NCBI RefSeq assembly: GCF_039542035.1
Contig: NZ_BAABHJ010000001.1
Coordinates: 248,001 to 312,000, forward strand
Length of the DNA stretch: 64,000 nt
Origin: Actinoallomurus liliacearum
GTDB lineage: Bacteria; Actinomycetota; Actinomycetes; Streptosporangiales; Streptosporangiaceae
Direction of reading: 5' to 3'
Under the pieces are notes generated by a model that saw nothing but the letters and a program-made list of their open reading frames with translations, did no database searches and was not told the origin of the DNA. Below are positions 1-7,156 of this stretch, piece after piece; position 1 is the first letter of the stretch, and the number at the start of each line of letters is the position of its first letter. Both the position numbers and the translations under genes were made by a program.

Positions 1-597
1 CTTCACCCGCAGTTGTCTCGGCGGCGCCGTCGAGGGGATCTTCATCGTCGGCGTCGACCCGGCGGTGACCTGCGGGAGCGCACCGTCGGTCTGCGGCAGC
101 GACCGGCCCTGCGCGCTCGCGCCGTTGTGGTACGTCGCGATCACGTCGAGCACGAACACCATGGAGTCGGCGGCGCCGATCTGCCACGGCGCGTACCCGC
201 TCGACCCGTACCCCTGACTCGGCGGGATCACGGCCAGCACCCGGCCGCCCGGCCGCTGCCCCTCGAGGGCCTTGTTCAGGCCCGTGACCAGGCGGCCGTA
301 GGGGAAGATGGCGGGCCGCCCGGCCTCATAGCTACTGGCGACCAGTTTGTGGTCGCCGCCGTTCCAGCGGTACCCGACGTAGTTGGCGACCACCAGGTCG
401 CCGTCGGTGACCGCCGAGCCCTTCCCCTTCCGCAGCGTGTCGACCTTCAGCTTCCCCGACGGGGCGGACGCCGGAATCGTCACCGTGGGCTGGCGGCCCA
501 CGACCCCGGCGACCTTCAGACCCTCGGGCAGGCCGCCCCCGCTGCACGCCGTGGCGGCGACGAGGGGAAGCACGGCCAGCGCGGCGACACGCCGCAT
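1..597 (-). CDS. FKBP-type peptidyl-prolyl isomerase lipoprotein (3' end outside window)
   Basis: The frame is open from an ATG at 597 down to base 1, so 199 residues are visible and the C-terminus is missing. The start has a GGAGG ribosome site 7 bases upstream. The N-terminus is a short signal peptide ending in a lipobox-like ATAC followed by GGG, so it is probably a secreted lipoprotein. One FKBP-like unit is visible (residues about 50-140, with FPYG, VTGLNKALEGQ, VLAVIPPSQGYG and FVLDVIATY), and the start of a second follows. It lies 25 bases after the other FKBP gene, so the two are probably co-transcribed downstream of pafA. The expected role is prolyl cis-trans isomerisation of exported proteins. 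The family is clear; substrates are unknown. Confidence 0.85.
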   Translation of the reverse strand, partial: MRRVAALAVLPLVAATACSGGGLPEGLKVAGVVGRQPTVTIPASAPSGKLKVDTLRKGKGSAVTDGDLVVANYVGYRWNGGDHKLVASSYEAGRPAIFPYGRLVTGLNKALEGQRPGGRVLAVIPPSQGYGSSGYAPWQIGAADSMVFVLDVIATYHNGASAQGRSLPQTDGALPQVTAGSTPTMKIPSTAPPRQLRVK

Positions 598-622
598 GCG
601 CGAACCTCCGAACACCGGACGA

Positions 623-2029
623 TCAGTACGAACCGAGGACGTCGACGACGAACACCAGGGTGTCGGTGCCCTTGATGCCGCCCTGCGGCGAGCCCTTCGA
701 GCCGTACCCCTCCTTCGGCGGCACCACGAGGAGCACCCGGCTGCCGGCCTTCTGCCCGACCAGACCGGTGTCCCACCCCGGGATGACCTGCCCGACGCCG
801 ATCGGGAACGACGCGGGCTCGCCGCGCTGCCACGACGAATCGAACACCTTGCCGTCCCGCCACAGCACCCCGTGGTACTGCGCGATCAGCGTCTGCCCCT
901 TCTGCACCGCCGGGCCGTTGCCCTGGATCAGGGTCTTGACCTGCAACGTGCCGGGAGCGTCCGCGGACGGGATCTTGACGGTCGGAGCGGCGCCCGCGCC
1001 ACCGGTCACCGCCGGCAGCTTCGGATCGTCGAGCTTCTGCGGTGTGCCCTGCGCCGAAGAGGTCTTGCCGAAGCTGTTCAGCACGTCGACCGTCACGACG
1101 AAGTCGTCGGTCTTGGCCAGCTGCAGCGACTGGGCGATCTGGTCACCGACGGCCTGGTACGGCAGCGTCATCACCAGCCGCGTCCCCGCCTTACGCCCGG
1201 TGATCGCCTTGTCCAGCGCCGTCAGCCCGGTCAGCTGACCGGCCTGACCCACGATCGGCTGCTTCTTGCTGTAGGTGTTCAAGAGTTCCTTGCCGCCGCC
1301 CTTGGCGCCCCACTTGTAGGCGACCACCTGCGCGACGACGAGGTCGCCGTTGGCCACCGCCTTGCCGGAGCCGGACACGACCTCCTTCATCTGCTGCTTG
1401 ACGGGCGGCTTGTCCTTGGGCACCTTCACCGACGGCGCCTTGCCGAACGTGCCCGACACCTTGACCGCCGGCGCCGGGCGGGTCTCGTACCAGACCGCCG
1501 CCCCGGCCACCAGCCCCACCAGGACCACGGTCGCCGTCGTGTACAGGATCCGGCGGCGCTTCGCCTGGGCCCGCGTGCCCGACCGGGGAGCGCCGCGGCC
1601 CTTGGCGCCCAGCGCGTGCGGCGTGAACTCGGTCCGGGTGATCTCCTTGGCCGCCGGCATCTTCAGCTTGATCGGATCCGGATGGGCGAACCGGCTCTTC
1701 GGCTCGTCGTCGACCTCGGTGTCCTCGGCGTCCGCCGGCTCCGCCGCACCAGCGGCCTCGCCGGCCGTCTCCTTCGCGTCCTCGTCCTCGGCCCGCTTCG
1801 CGGCGTCGTCGTCGGCGGCCTCGGCGTCGTCCTCGTCCGCGTCCTTCTCCTCGGACCGCTCGGCCGCCTCGCCGCCGGCCGCCTCGGCGTCCTCCGTCTC
1901 GGGCCGCTCGGCGGCTCCGGGCTCGCCGCTCGCCGTGGCGTCCGCCGCGGAGGCGTCCCGCCCCTCGGCGTCCTGCGGCTCGTCCGTCCGCGTCTGCTCG
2001 CGGCCTTTGACTTCAGACATCTTCTCCAC
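623..2029 (-). CDS. Membrane-anchored FKBP-type peptidyl-prolyl isomerase with long acidic N-terminus
   Basis: About 468 residues. The first ~110 residues are almost entirely Glu, Asp, Ala and Gly, followed by a basic stretch and one membrane segment (about residues 160-182, LYTTATVVLVGLVAGAAVWY). Two FKBP-type units follow outside the membrane; the C-terminal one is the better preserved (FDSSWQRGEPASFPIG, VIPGWDTGLVGQ, LVVPPKEGYG). The topology suggests an acidic disordered cytoplasmic region and extracytoplasmic isomerase domains. The start could be the GTG at 2029 or the ATG at 2020; neither has a well-placed ribosome site. It lies 77 bases after pafA and 25 before a second FKBP gene. The function of the acidic tail is unknown. 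Confidence 0.88.
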   Translation of the reverse strand: MEKMSEVKGREQTRTDEPQDAEGRDASAADATASGEPGAAERPETEDAEAAGGEAAERSEEKDADEDDAEAADDDAAKRAEDEDAKETAGEAAGAAEPADAEDTEVDDEPKSRFAHPDPIKLKMPAAKEITRTEFTPHALGAKGRGAPRSGTRAQAKRRRILYTTATVVLVGLVAGAAVWYETRPAPAVKVSGTFGKAPSVKVPKDKPPVKQQMKEVVSGSGKAVANGDLVVAQVVAYKWGAKGGGKELLNTYSKKQPIVGQAGQLTGLTALDKAITGRKAGTRLVMTLPYQAVGDQIAQSLQLAKTDDFVVTVDVLNSFGKTSSAQGTPQKLDDPKLPAVTGGAGAAPTVKIPSADAPGTLQVKTLIQGNGPAVQKGQTLIAQYHGVLWRDGKVFDSSWQRGEPASFPIGVGQVIPGWDTGLVGQKAGSRVLLVVPPKEGYGSKGSPQGGIKGTDTLVFVVDVLGSY

Positions 2030-2106
2030 CGTTCCGCGGTTCGACGACTATCGCGACAAGGCCCCCACCCTGTCAGCGGGCATCTAAAGGTAGCGTGAGA
2101 ACGCCG

Positions 2107-3465
2107 CTACATTCCCGCGATCAGCTTGTCGACGCGATCATCGACCGAACGGAACGGGTCCTTGCACAGGACCGTCCGCTGCGCCTGGTCGTTCAGCTTC
2201 AGGTGCACCCAGTCGACCGTGAAATCGCGCCGCTTCTCCTGCGCCTTGCGGATGAACTCCCCGCGCAGCCGCGCCCGCGTCGTCTGCGGCGGCACCGACT
2301 TGGCCTGGAAGATGTCCAGGTCCCTGGCCACCCGCTCGACGGCGCCCTTGCGCTCCAGCAGGTAGTACAGGCCCCGGCCCCGATGCACGTCGTGGTACGC
2401 GAGGTCGAGCTGGGCCACCCGCGGCGAGCTCAGCGGCAGATCGTACTTGTGCCGATACCGCTCGATCAGCTGGTACTTCGTCACCCAGTCGATCTCGCGG
2501 GCCACCAGGTCCAGATCGCCCGTCTCCACGGCGCGCACGGTCCGCTCCCACAGGTCGAGCACGCGCAGCACCACCGGGTCCGCGCCCCGCCGGTCGATGA
2601 ACTCCCGCGCCTTGTCGAGATACTCCTTCTGGATCTCCAGCGAGCTGGCCTCCCGGCCGTTTGCCAGGCGCACCTTGCGCCGGCCGGTCATGTCGTGGCT
2701 GACCTCCCGGATCGCCCGGATGGGGTTCTCCAGCGTCAGGTCGCGCATCACGACCCCTGCCTCGACCATGCGCAGCACCAGGTCGGTCGCGCCGACCTTG
2801 AGCAGCATCGTCGTCTCGCTCATGTTCGAGTCGCCGACGATGACGTGCAGCCGGCGGAAGCGCTCGGCGTCCGCGTGCGGCTCGTCCCGGGTATTGATGA
2901 TGGGCCGCGAACGCGTCGTCGCCGACGACACGCCCTCCCAGATGTGCTCGGCGCGCTGGCTCACGCAGTACACCGCGCCGCGCGGCGTCTGCAGCACCTT
3001 GCCGGCACCGCAGATGATCTGACGCGTCACGAGGAACGGGATCAGCACGTCGGCCAGCCGGCCGAACTCGCCGTGCCGCCCGACGAGGTAGTTCTCGTGA
3101 CACCCGTAGGAGTTACCGGCCGAATCGGTGTTGTTCTTGAACAGGTAGATGTCACCCGCGATGCCCTCCTCACGGAGGCGCCGCTCGGCGTCGACGAGCA
3201 GACCCTCCAGGATCCGCTCCCCCGCCTTGTCGTGCACGACCAGCTCGTCGACGCTGTCACACTCGGGCGTCGCGTACTCAGGATGACTGCCGACATCGAG
3301 GTACAGCCGTGCCCCGTTGCGGAGGAACACGTTGCTGCTACGGCCCCACGAGACGACCCTGCGGAAGAGGTACCGGGCCACCTCGTCGGGTGACAACCGC
3401 CGCTGCCCGCGAAAGGTGCACGTTACGCCGTACTCGTTCTCCAACCCGAAGATGCGCCTATCCAC
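2107..3465 (-). CDS. pafA: Pup--protein ligase PafA
   Basis: 452 residues, the usual PafA length, starting VDRRIFGLENEYGVT. PafA joins the C-terminal Glu of Pup to substrate lysines with ATP, marking proteins for the proteasome. The glutamine-synthetase-like fold signatures are present: ENEYG near the N-terminus, the conserved Asp57 in LYLDVGSHPEYATPE, FKNNTD, YGCHENYL and NTRDEPHAD. It lacks the inserted loop that marks Dop. The open frame extends upstream to 3666, but homology starts exactly at the GTG at 3465. That GTG has no ribosome site and lies 7 bases after a TAGCCT -10 element, so it is probably leaderless. A strong terminator separates it from prcA upstream. Confidence 0.97.
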   Translation of the reverse strand: MDRRIFGLENEYGVTCTFRGQRRLSPDEVARYLFRRVVSWGRSSNVFLRNGARLYLDVGSHPEYATPECDSVDELVVHDKAGERILEGLLVDAERRLREEGIAGDIYLFKNNTDSAGNSYGCHENYLVGRHGEFGRLADVLIPFLVTRQIICGAGKVLQTPRGAVYCVSQRAEHIWEGVSSATTRSRPIINTRDEPHADAERFRRLHVIVGDSNMSETTMLLKVGATDLVLRMVEAGVVMRDLTLENPIRAIREVSHDMTGRRKVRLANGREASSLEIQKEYLDKAREFIDRRGADPVVLRVLDLWERTVRAVETGDLDLVAREIDWVTKYQLIERYRHKYDLPLSSPRVAQLDLAYHDVHRGRGLYYLLERKGAVERVARDLDIFQAKSVPPQTTRARLRGEFIRKAQEKRRDFTVDWVHLKLNDQAQRTVLCKDPFRSVDDRVDKLIAGM

Positions 3466-3472
3466 ACTCGCA

Positions 3473-3478
3473 AGGCTA
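3473..3478 (-). promoter_or_regulatory. Candidate -10 element of a leaderless pafA transcript
   Basis: TAGCCT lies 7 bases before the pafA GTG, the right distance for transcription to begin at the start codon. No Shine-Dalgarno sequence is present. Actinobacterial housekeeping promoters use TANNNT. Confidence 0.55.
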
Positions 3479-3674
3479 TGCGTCCGAAGGCCGCCGTTGG
3501 TAGAGATCAGGTTGCGGTATGCGACGACCCGCCTCGCGGTCGGCGCCCCGACGGCCGCACGACGGCACCGCACGGCGGGCCGGCGTCCGGTCGGCACCTC
3601 GGAACCCATGACGGATCGACGACCGGTTCGGCGTACGACGGCACCGGCCTTTACGTTGTAGATCACAAACAGCG

Positions 3675-3718
3675 GCGCCCGTCCGCCGCGCCCCTTCCCG
3701 GGCGCGGCGGACGGGCGC
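3675..3718 (-). terminator. Terminator hairpin after prcA
   Basis: A 19-bp perfect inverted repeat (3675-3693 with 3700-3718) with a 6-base loop begins 5 bases after the prcA stop. On the minus strand it is followed by a short T-rich stretch (GCTGTTTGTG). It should end prcBA transcription before pafA. Confidence 0.85.
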
Positions 3719-3723
3719 GGACG

Positions 3724-4482
3724 TCACTCCGCGGTCGCGTCACCCGACTCGGCGCCGGCCTCGGCGCCGGACTCGGCCTGGGCGCTCCCGGCGCCGGCCT
3801 CCTCCAGCAGCGCCCGGATCCGGGCCGGCGGCAGCCGCCGGAACAACCGGTGCGTCCGGTTCCGGTCCAGCACCGCGACCTCCAACTGCTCGGCCTCCAG
3901 ATGCCGGTCGGCATCCTGCCGCTCCAGCGCCCGTACACCCAGCCGCAGCGCCCGGGCCAGCGACAGCCCCTCCTCGTAGTGCTCCTGCAGCCCCGCCGCG
4001 ACCTGGTCGGCCTGACCGCCCATCGCGACGTAACCGTGCTCGTCGGCGACCGACCCGTCGAAGGTCAGCCGGTAGATCTGGTCCGAGGAGGCGTCCTCGC
4101 CCAGCTCCGCGACGACGAGCTCCACCTCGTACGGCTTGTTCATCTCGGTGAACACCGTGCCCAGCGTCGTCGCGTAGGCATTCGCCAGACCCCGCGCGGT
4201 GACGTCCCGGCGGTCGTACATGTACCCGTTGACGTCGGCGTAGCGCACACCCGCCTGACGGAGGTTCTCGAACTCGTTGTACTTGCCGACCGCGGCGAAC
4301 GCCATCCGGTCGTAGATCTCGCTGATCTTGTGCAGCGCGCGGGACGGATTGTCCGCCACGAACAGGATGCCGTCGTCGTACTGCAGCACGACGACGCTGC
4401 GGCCGCGCGCGATGCCCTTACGCGCGTAGTCGGCCTTGTCCTTCATCTGCTGTTCGGGCGACACGTAGAACGGCATGGACAC
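3724..4482 (-). CDS. prcA: Proteasome subunit alpha PrcA
   Basis: 252 residues. PrcA forms the two outer heptameric rings of the 20S core and the gate that docks the Mpa ring. The N-terminal gate sequence MPFYVSPEQQMKDKADYARKG and the alpha-type core (RSVVVLQYDDGILFVADN, SKISEIYDRMAFAAVGKYNEFENLR-like block) are typical. The C-terminus is a low-complexity Gly/Ala/Glu tail. Start: GTG at 4482, with AAGGA about 9 bases upstream; the ATG at 4476 is the alternative. It lies 45 bases after prcB in the same operon. Confidence 0.97.
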   Translation of the reverse strand: MSMPFYVSPEQQMKDKADYARKGIARGRSVVVLQYDDGILFVADNPSRALHKISEIYDRMAFAAVGKYNEFENLRQAGVRYADVNGYMYDRRDVTARGLANAYATTLGTVFTEMNKPYEVELVVAELGEDASSDQIYRLTFDGSVADEHGYVAMGGQADQVAAGLQEHYEEGLSLARALRLGVRALERQDADRHLEAEQLEVAVLDRNRTHRLFRRLPPARIRALLEEAGAGSAQAESGAEAGAESGDATAE

Positions 4483-4527
4483 CGGTGGCGTTCCTTACTA
4501 CTCGTTCACTACTCGAGATCGCGGACG

Positions 4528-5376
4528 TTACAGCAGCGGAGCCGACGGCCCGCCGGGCGAACGCATCCGCCCCTCGATGACCCGCTCCGTCAGACCCCCG
4601 ACCTCCTCGTCCGGCAACCGCCGGTACCCGTCGGCCGTCACCACGGCGATCACCGGGAAGATCCGGCGGGTCAGGTCCGGTCCACCGGTCGCCGAGTCGT
4701 CGTCCGCCGCGTCGTACAGCGCCTGGATGGAGGCGACGACCGCGTCCTCCTCTGCCAGCTCCGGCCGGAACAGCTTCTTCAGCGCGCCCTTGGCGAACAC
4801 CGACCCCGAGCCGATGCTGTAGAAGTCGTGCTCCTCGTAACGCCCGCCGGCCGGGTCGTAGCTGAAGATCCGCCCCTTGTCCTGATCCTCGTCATAACCG
4901 GCGAACAGCGGCACGACGACCAGGCCCTGCAGGGCCATGCCGAGATTGCCGCGGACCATCGTGGCGAGCCGGTTGGCCTTGCCCTCCAGCGAGAGCGTGC
5001 GGCCCTCCATCTTCTCGTAGTGCTCCAGCTCCACCTGGAACAGGCGCACCACCTCAAGGCCGATGCCCGCGGTGCCCGCGATCGCGACGGCGGAGTACTC
5101 GTCGGCGCGGTAGACCTTCTCGATGTCCCGCTGGGCGATCACGTTGCCCGCGGTGGCCCGCCGGTCGCCCGCCATCACCACGCCGCCCGGGAACGTGATC
5201 GTGACGATCGTCGTGCCGTGCGGGATCTGGTCCCCGGCCGACACCCCGGCCGGCAGCTCACGCGACCCCGGCAGCAGCCCCGGCGAGTACGACGACAGGA
5301 ACTCGGTGAACGACGGGGGGCCCTGGCTCATGAACGCGCCCGGCAGACGCCCCGGCGCGGAACCTTGCGACGTCAC
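4528..5376 (-). CDS. prcB: Proteasome subunit beta PrcB
   Basis: 282 residues. PrcB forms the inner catalytic rings. The N-terminal nucleophile is Thr55 in HG-TTIVTITFPGG, so autoprocessing would remove a 54-residue propeptide, close to the mycobacterial length. MAGDRRATAGN, the catalytic-lysine region and YDAADDDSATGGPDL near the C-terminus are typical. The start is the GTG at 5376, which has a strong GGAAGGAG site 4 bases upstream; the longer open frame to 5436 lacks one. A separate promoter (TAGGGT plus palindromes) lies upstream, so prcBA can be transcribed independently of pup. Confidence 0.97.
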   Translation of the reverse strand: MTSQGSAPGRLPGAFMSQGPPSFTEFLSSYSPGLLPGSRELPAGVSAGDQIPHGTTIVTITFPGGVVMAGDRRATAGNVIAQRDIEKVYRADEYSAVAIAGTAGIGLEVVRLFQVELEHYEKMEGRTLSLEGKANRLATMVRGNLGMALQGLVVVPLFAGYDEDQDKGRIFSYDPAGGRYEEHDFYSIGSGSVFAKGALKKLFRPELAEEDAVVASIQALYDAADDDSATGGPDLTRRIFPVIAVVTADGYRRLPDEEVGGLTERVIEGRMRSPGGPSAPLL

Positions 5377-5423
5377 ACGACTCCTTCCAAAGGCAGCGGA
5401 TGCGATGCGCCTCCGCAACTCAG

Positions 5424-5446
5424 ACCCTACTGTCACTGTGACGTCA
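5424..5446 (-). promoter_or_regulatory. Candidate prcBA promoter with overlapping palindromes
   Basis: A TAGGGT -10 (5424-5429) lies 48 bases before the prcB GTG. Just upstream are two adjoining perfect palindromes, GTCACTGTGAC (5432-5442) and TGACGTCA (5439-5446). No consensus -35 is visible, so the palindromes may bind a regulator. Confidence 0.45.
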
Positions 5447-5499
5447 GGCGCATACCGCGTGATCCCTGCCCCCGTCCGCTCAGGGCGAACCCGACCGCG

Positions 5500-6705
5500 T
5501 CAGTCAGCGGCCGTCAAGGCCCACTCCGGCCGCCCCAACGGCTCCCGCGGCAACGCGTCGCGATCCGGAAACCCCGGATCACTCAGATCGAGCGCCGGAA
5601 ACCGCTCCTCCGCCGGCTCCCCGCCTGCGAAGATCACATCCATCTCCCACGGATCCTCGGAGTCCCCCTCGGCCATCGTGTGCAGGACCGCCAGGTCGTC
5701 CATGCAGGCCCGCCCCAGATGCCACCCCGGATCGGCGACGTCCTCTGCGGACCGCCGCGGGCGTACGGCGGTCACCTCGAAACCGCCGTCCTCGGCCAGC
5801 CGGAGCCCTGACAGCCCGCCGGTGAGGTACTCGATCGCCCGGCGCACCACCCACGGATCGTCCCGTAGCTGCCCCATCCCCGTATTGCAGTCGGCGCACA
5901 GAATCCCCCGTACGGCGCCGGTGACGTGATCGTGATCGACGTGCGCCGGAGCCGCCGCCCGGCAGATCGGGCAGACACCCCCCTGCCGCTGGACTAGGCA
6001 CTCAGCCTCGTCAGCGCCGATGCCGTAGCGCTCGGTCAGGTGGTAGTGGCGATTGCCCTGGGAGCCGTTCCGCGACCGGCCACGCGACCGCGGTTGGGGG
6101 CGGTACTCCTCGACCAGCCGGCCCTCCAGGTAGTCCACGGCCCGCCGCATGACCTTGGCGTCGTCCTTGAACTGGCCCAATGCGCCATTGCATCTGAAGC
6201 AGAGCATCCCCCGCACTTCTCCGGTGGCGTGGTCATGATCGACGTGCAACGGTCGGCGGTGGAGGCAGATCAGGCAAAGATCTCCGCGCCTCCCGGAAAA
6301 GGCATCGACTTCTTGTTCCGTCAGCCCGTAGCGGTGCTTGAGAAGGTAGTTCCGAACGCTCCCGTGCTGTTTGGCCTTCTGCAGGGCCATGACGGAGTTG
6401 TGGCACGGCTTACAGTAGGCCGCACGCCCGGACTTTTCGGCTCGGTTGCTGCCGAACGCAGAGAAATCCTTGATCTCCCCGCAACGCGGACAGTACTTCG
6501 ATCCATCAGGAACGTCCGGCCGTTCCCGTACCACTTTGCCTTGGGTACTCATCCGCTTGCGATAACTCGCCTTCGAACGAGCCCGAAAGCACTCTTTGCA
6601 ATACCGCGCAAGGCCGTCCGCCATGCGCTTATTTCGACCGAATTCAGCAGCAGGCTTTAATTGCCCGCAATCGGGACACTTCTTTGGATCCCCCGAATCG
6701 GACAT
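5500..6705 (-). CDS. Tandem zinc-ribbon and tandem endonuclease VII (HNH-type) domain protein
   Basis: 401 residues in four repeated zinc modules. Two N-terminal CxxC...CxxC ribbons (Cys10/13/36/39 and Cys72/75/98/101) are followed by two recombination-endonuclease-VII-like modules. The first has Cys144/147, VDHDHATGEVRG (155-166) and Cys169/172-Asn173; the second has Cys245/248, VDHDHVTGAVRG (256-267) and Cys270/273-Asn274. Each ends in a G-Q-x-(R/K)-D-D helix. All metal ligands and HNH residues appear intact in both. About 120 C-terminal residues match nothing I recognise. The ATG is 6 bases after the pup stop and uses a GGAGAG site overlapping the end of pup, so translation is coupled. Predicted to cut or bind DNA; its role beside the proteasome is unknown. 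Confidence 0.85.
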   Translation of the reverse strand: MSDSGDPKKCPDCGQLKPAAEFGRNKRMADGLARYCKECFRARSKASYRKRMSTQGKVVRERPDVPDGSKYCPRCGEIKDFSAFGSNRAEKSGRAAYCKPCHNSVMALQKAKQHGSVRNYLLKHRYGLTEQEVDAFSGRRGDLCLICLHRRPLHVDHDHATGEVRGMLCFRCNGALGQFKDDAKVMRRAVDYLEGRLVEEYRPQPRSRGRSRNGSQGNRHYHLTERYGIGADEAECLVQRQGGVCPICRAAAPAHVDHDHVTGAVRGILCADCNTGMGQLRDDPWVVRRAIEYLTGGLSGLRLAEDGGFEVTAVRPRRSAEDVADPGWHLGRACMDDLAVLHTMAEGDSEDPWEMDVIFAGGEPAEERFPALDLSDPGFPDRDALPREPLGRPEWALTAAD

Positions 6706-6711
6706 ATACGG

Positions 6712-6921
6712 TCACTCTCCACCTTTTTGGACATAGCTCCGGACGAATTCCTCTGCGTTCTCTTCGAGAACTTCGTCGATTTCATCCAGGATTGCGTCGA
6801 CGTCGTCGGTGAGCTTCTCCTGGCGCTCCTGGACGTCCTCGCTGGGCGCGGTCTGGGTCTCGTCGACCTCTTCCTCGCGCCGGGTCGTCTGCCGCTGGCC
6901 GCCGGTGTCCCTCGTTGCCAT
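6712..6921 (-). CDS. pup: Prokaryotic ubiquitin-like protein Pup
   Basis: 69 residues from the ATG at 6921, which has a GGGAGGA site 6 bases upstream; the longer frame is not needed. It is the intrinsically disordered tag attached to proteins for proteasomal degradation. The N-terminal half is polar and Gln/Arg-rich; the helical Mpa-binding half (EDVQERQEKLTDDVDAILDE) precedes FVRSYVQKGGE. It ends in Glu, not Gln, so it should be ready for PafA without deamidation by Dop. It sits between dop and the endonuclease VII-like gene. Confidence 0.98.
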   Translation of the reverse strand: MATRDTGGQRQTTRREEEVDETQTAPSEDVQERQEKLTDDVDAILDEIDEVLEENAEEFVRSYVQKGGE

Positions 6922-6952
6922 GGATGATCCTCCCGTTCGTGCCGAGACCTTG

Positions 6953-6958
6953 ACTCTA
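6953..6958 (-). promoter_or_regulatory. Candidate pup promoter -10
   Basis: TAGAGT lies 31 bases before the pup ATG, giving a short leader of about 25 bases that includes the GGGAGGA site. About 100 bases further upstream lies a small inverted repeat, ACGGT-4-ACCGT (7056-7069). No good -35 is seen. Confidence 0.35.
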
Positions 6959-7110
6959 TCGTCGGCCACCGACGCGGAGTGGATCACTGGGCGTGCGCCA
7001 CGCCGTCGGCGGTTGGTCTCCTGACGCCGTTATCGCCAGTCGCCATCGCAGCGAAACGGTCATAACCGTCACAACTGTGCAGCGATCACAGCCGCACCCC
7101 ACCTCGTCGT

Positions 7111-7146
7111 CCGCCCGTACGCCGGCCGAGAAGGGCGTACGGGCGG
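7111..7146 (-). terminator. Hairpin after dop
   Basis: A 13-bp perfect stem (7111-7123 with 7134-7146) with a 10-base loop, 11 bases past the dop stop. There is no T-tract on the minus strand, so it may end, attenuate or stabilise the transcript before pup. Confidence 0.6.
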
Positions 7147-7156
7147 GCGTGCGGGG

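Noticed and set aside
3466..3666. N-terminal extension of PafA
   Set aside because: The open frame continues upstream, but family homology begins at the GTG at 3465 and the extension lacks a ribosome site.
3478..5811. 777-residue plus-strand open frame
   Set aside because: Antisense to prcA and prcB; no recognisable domain.
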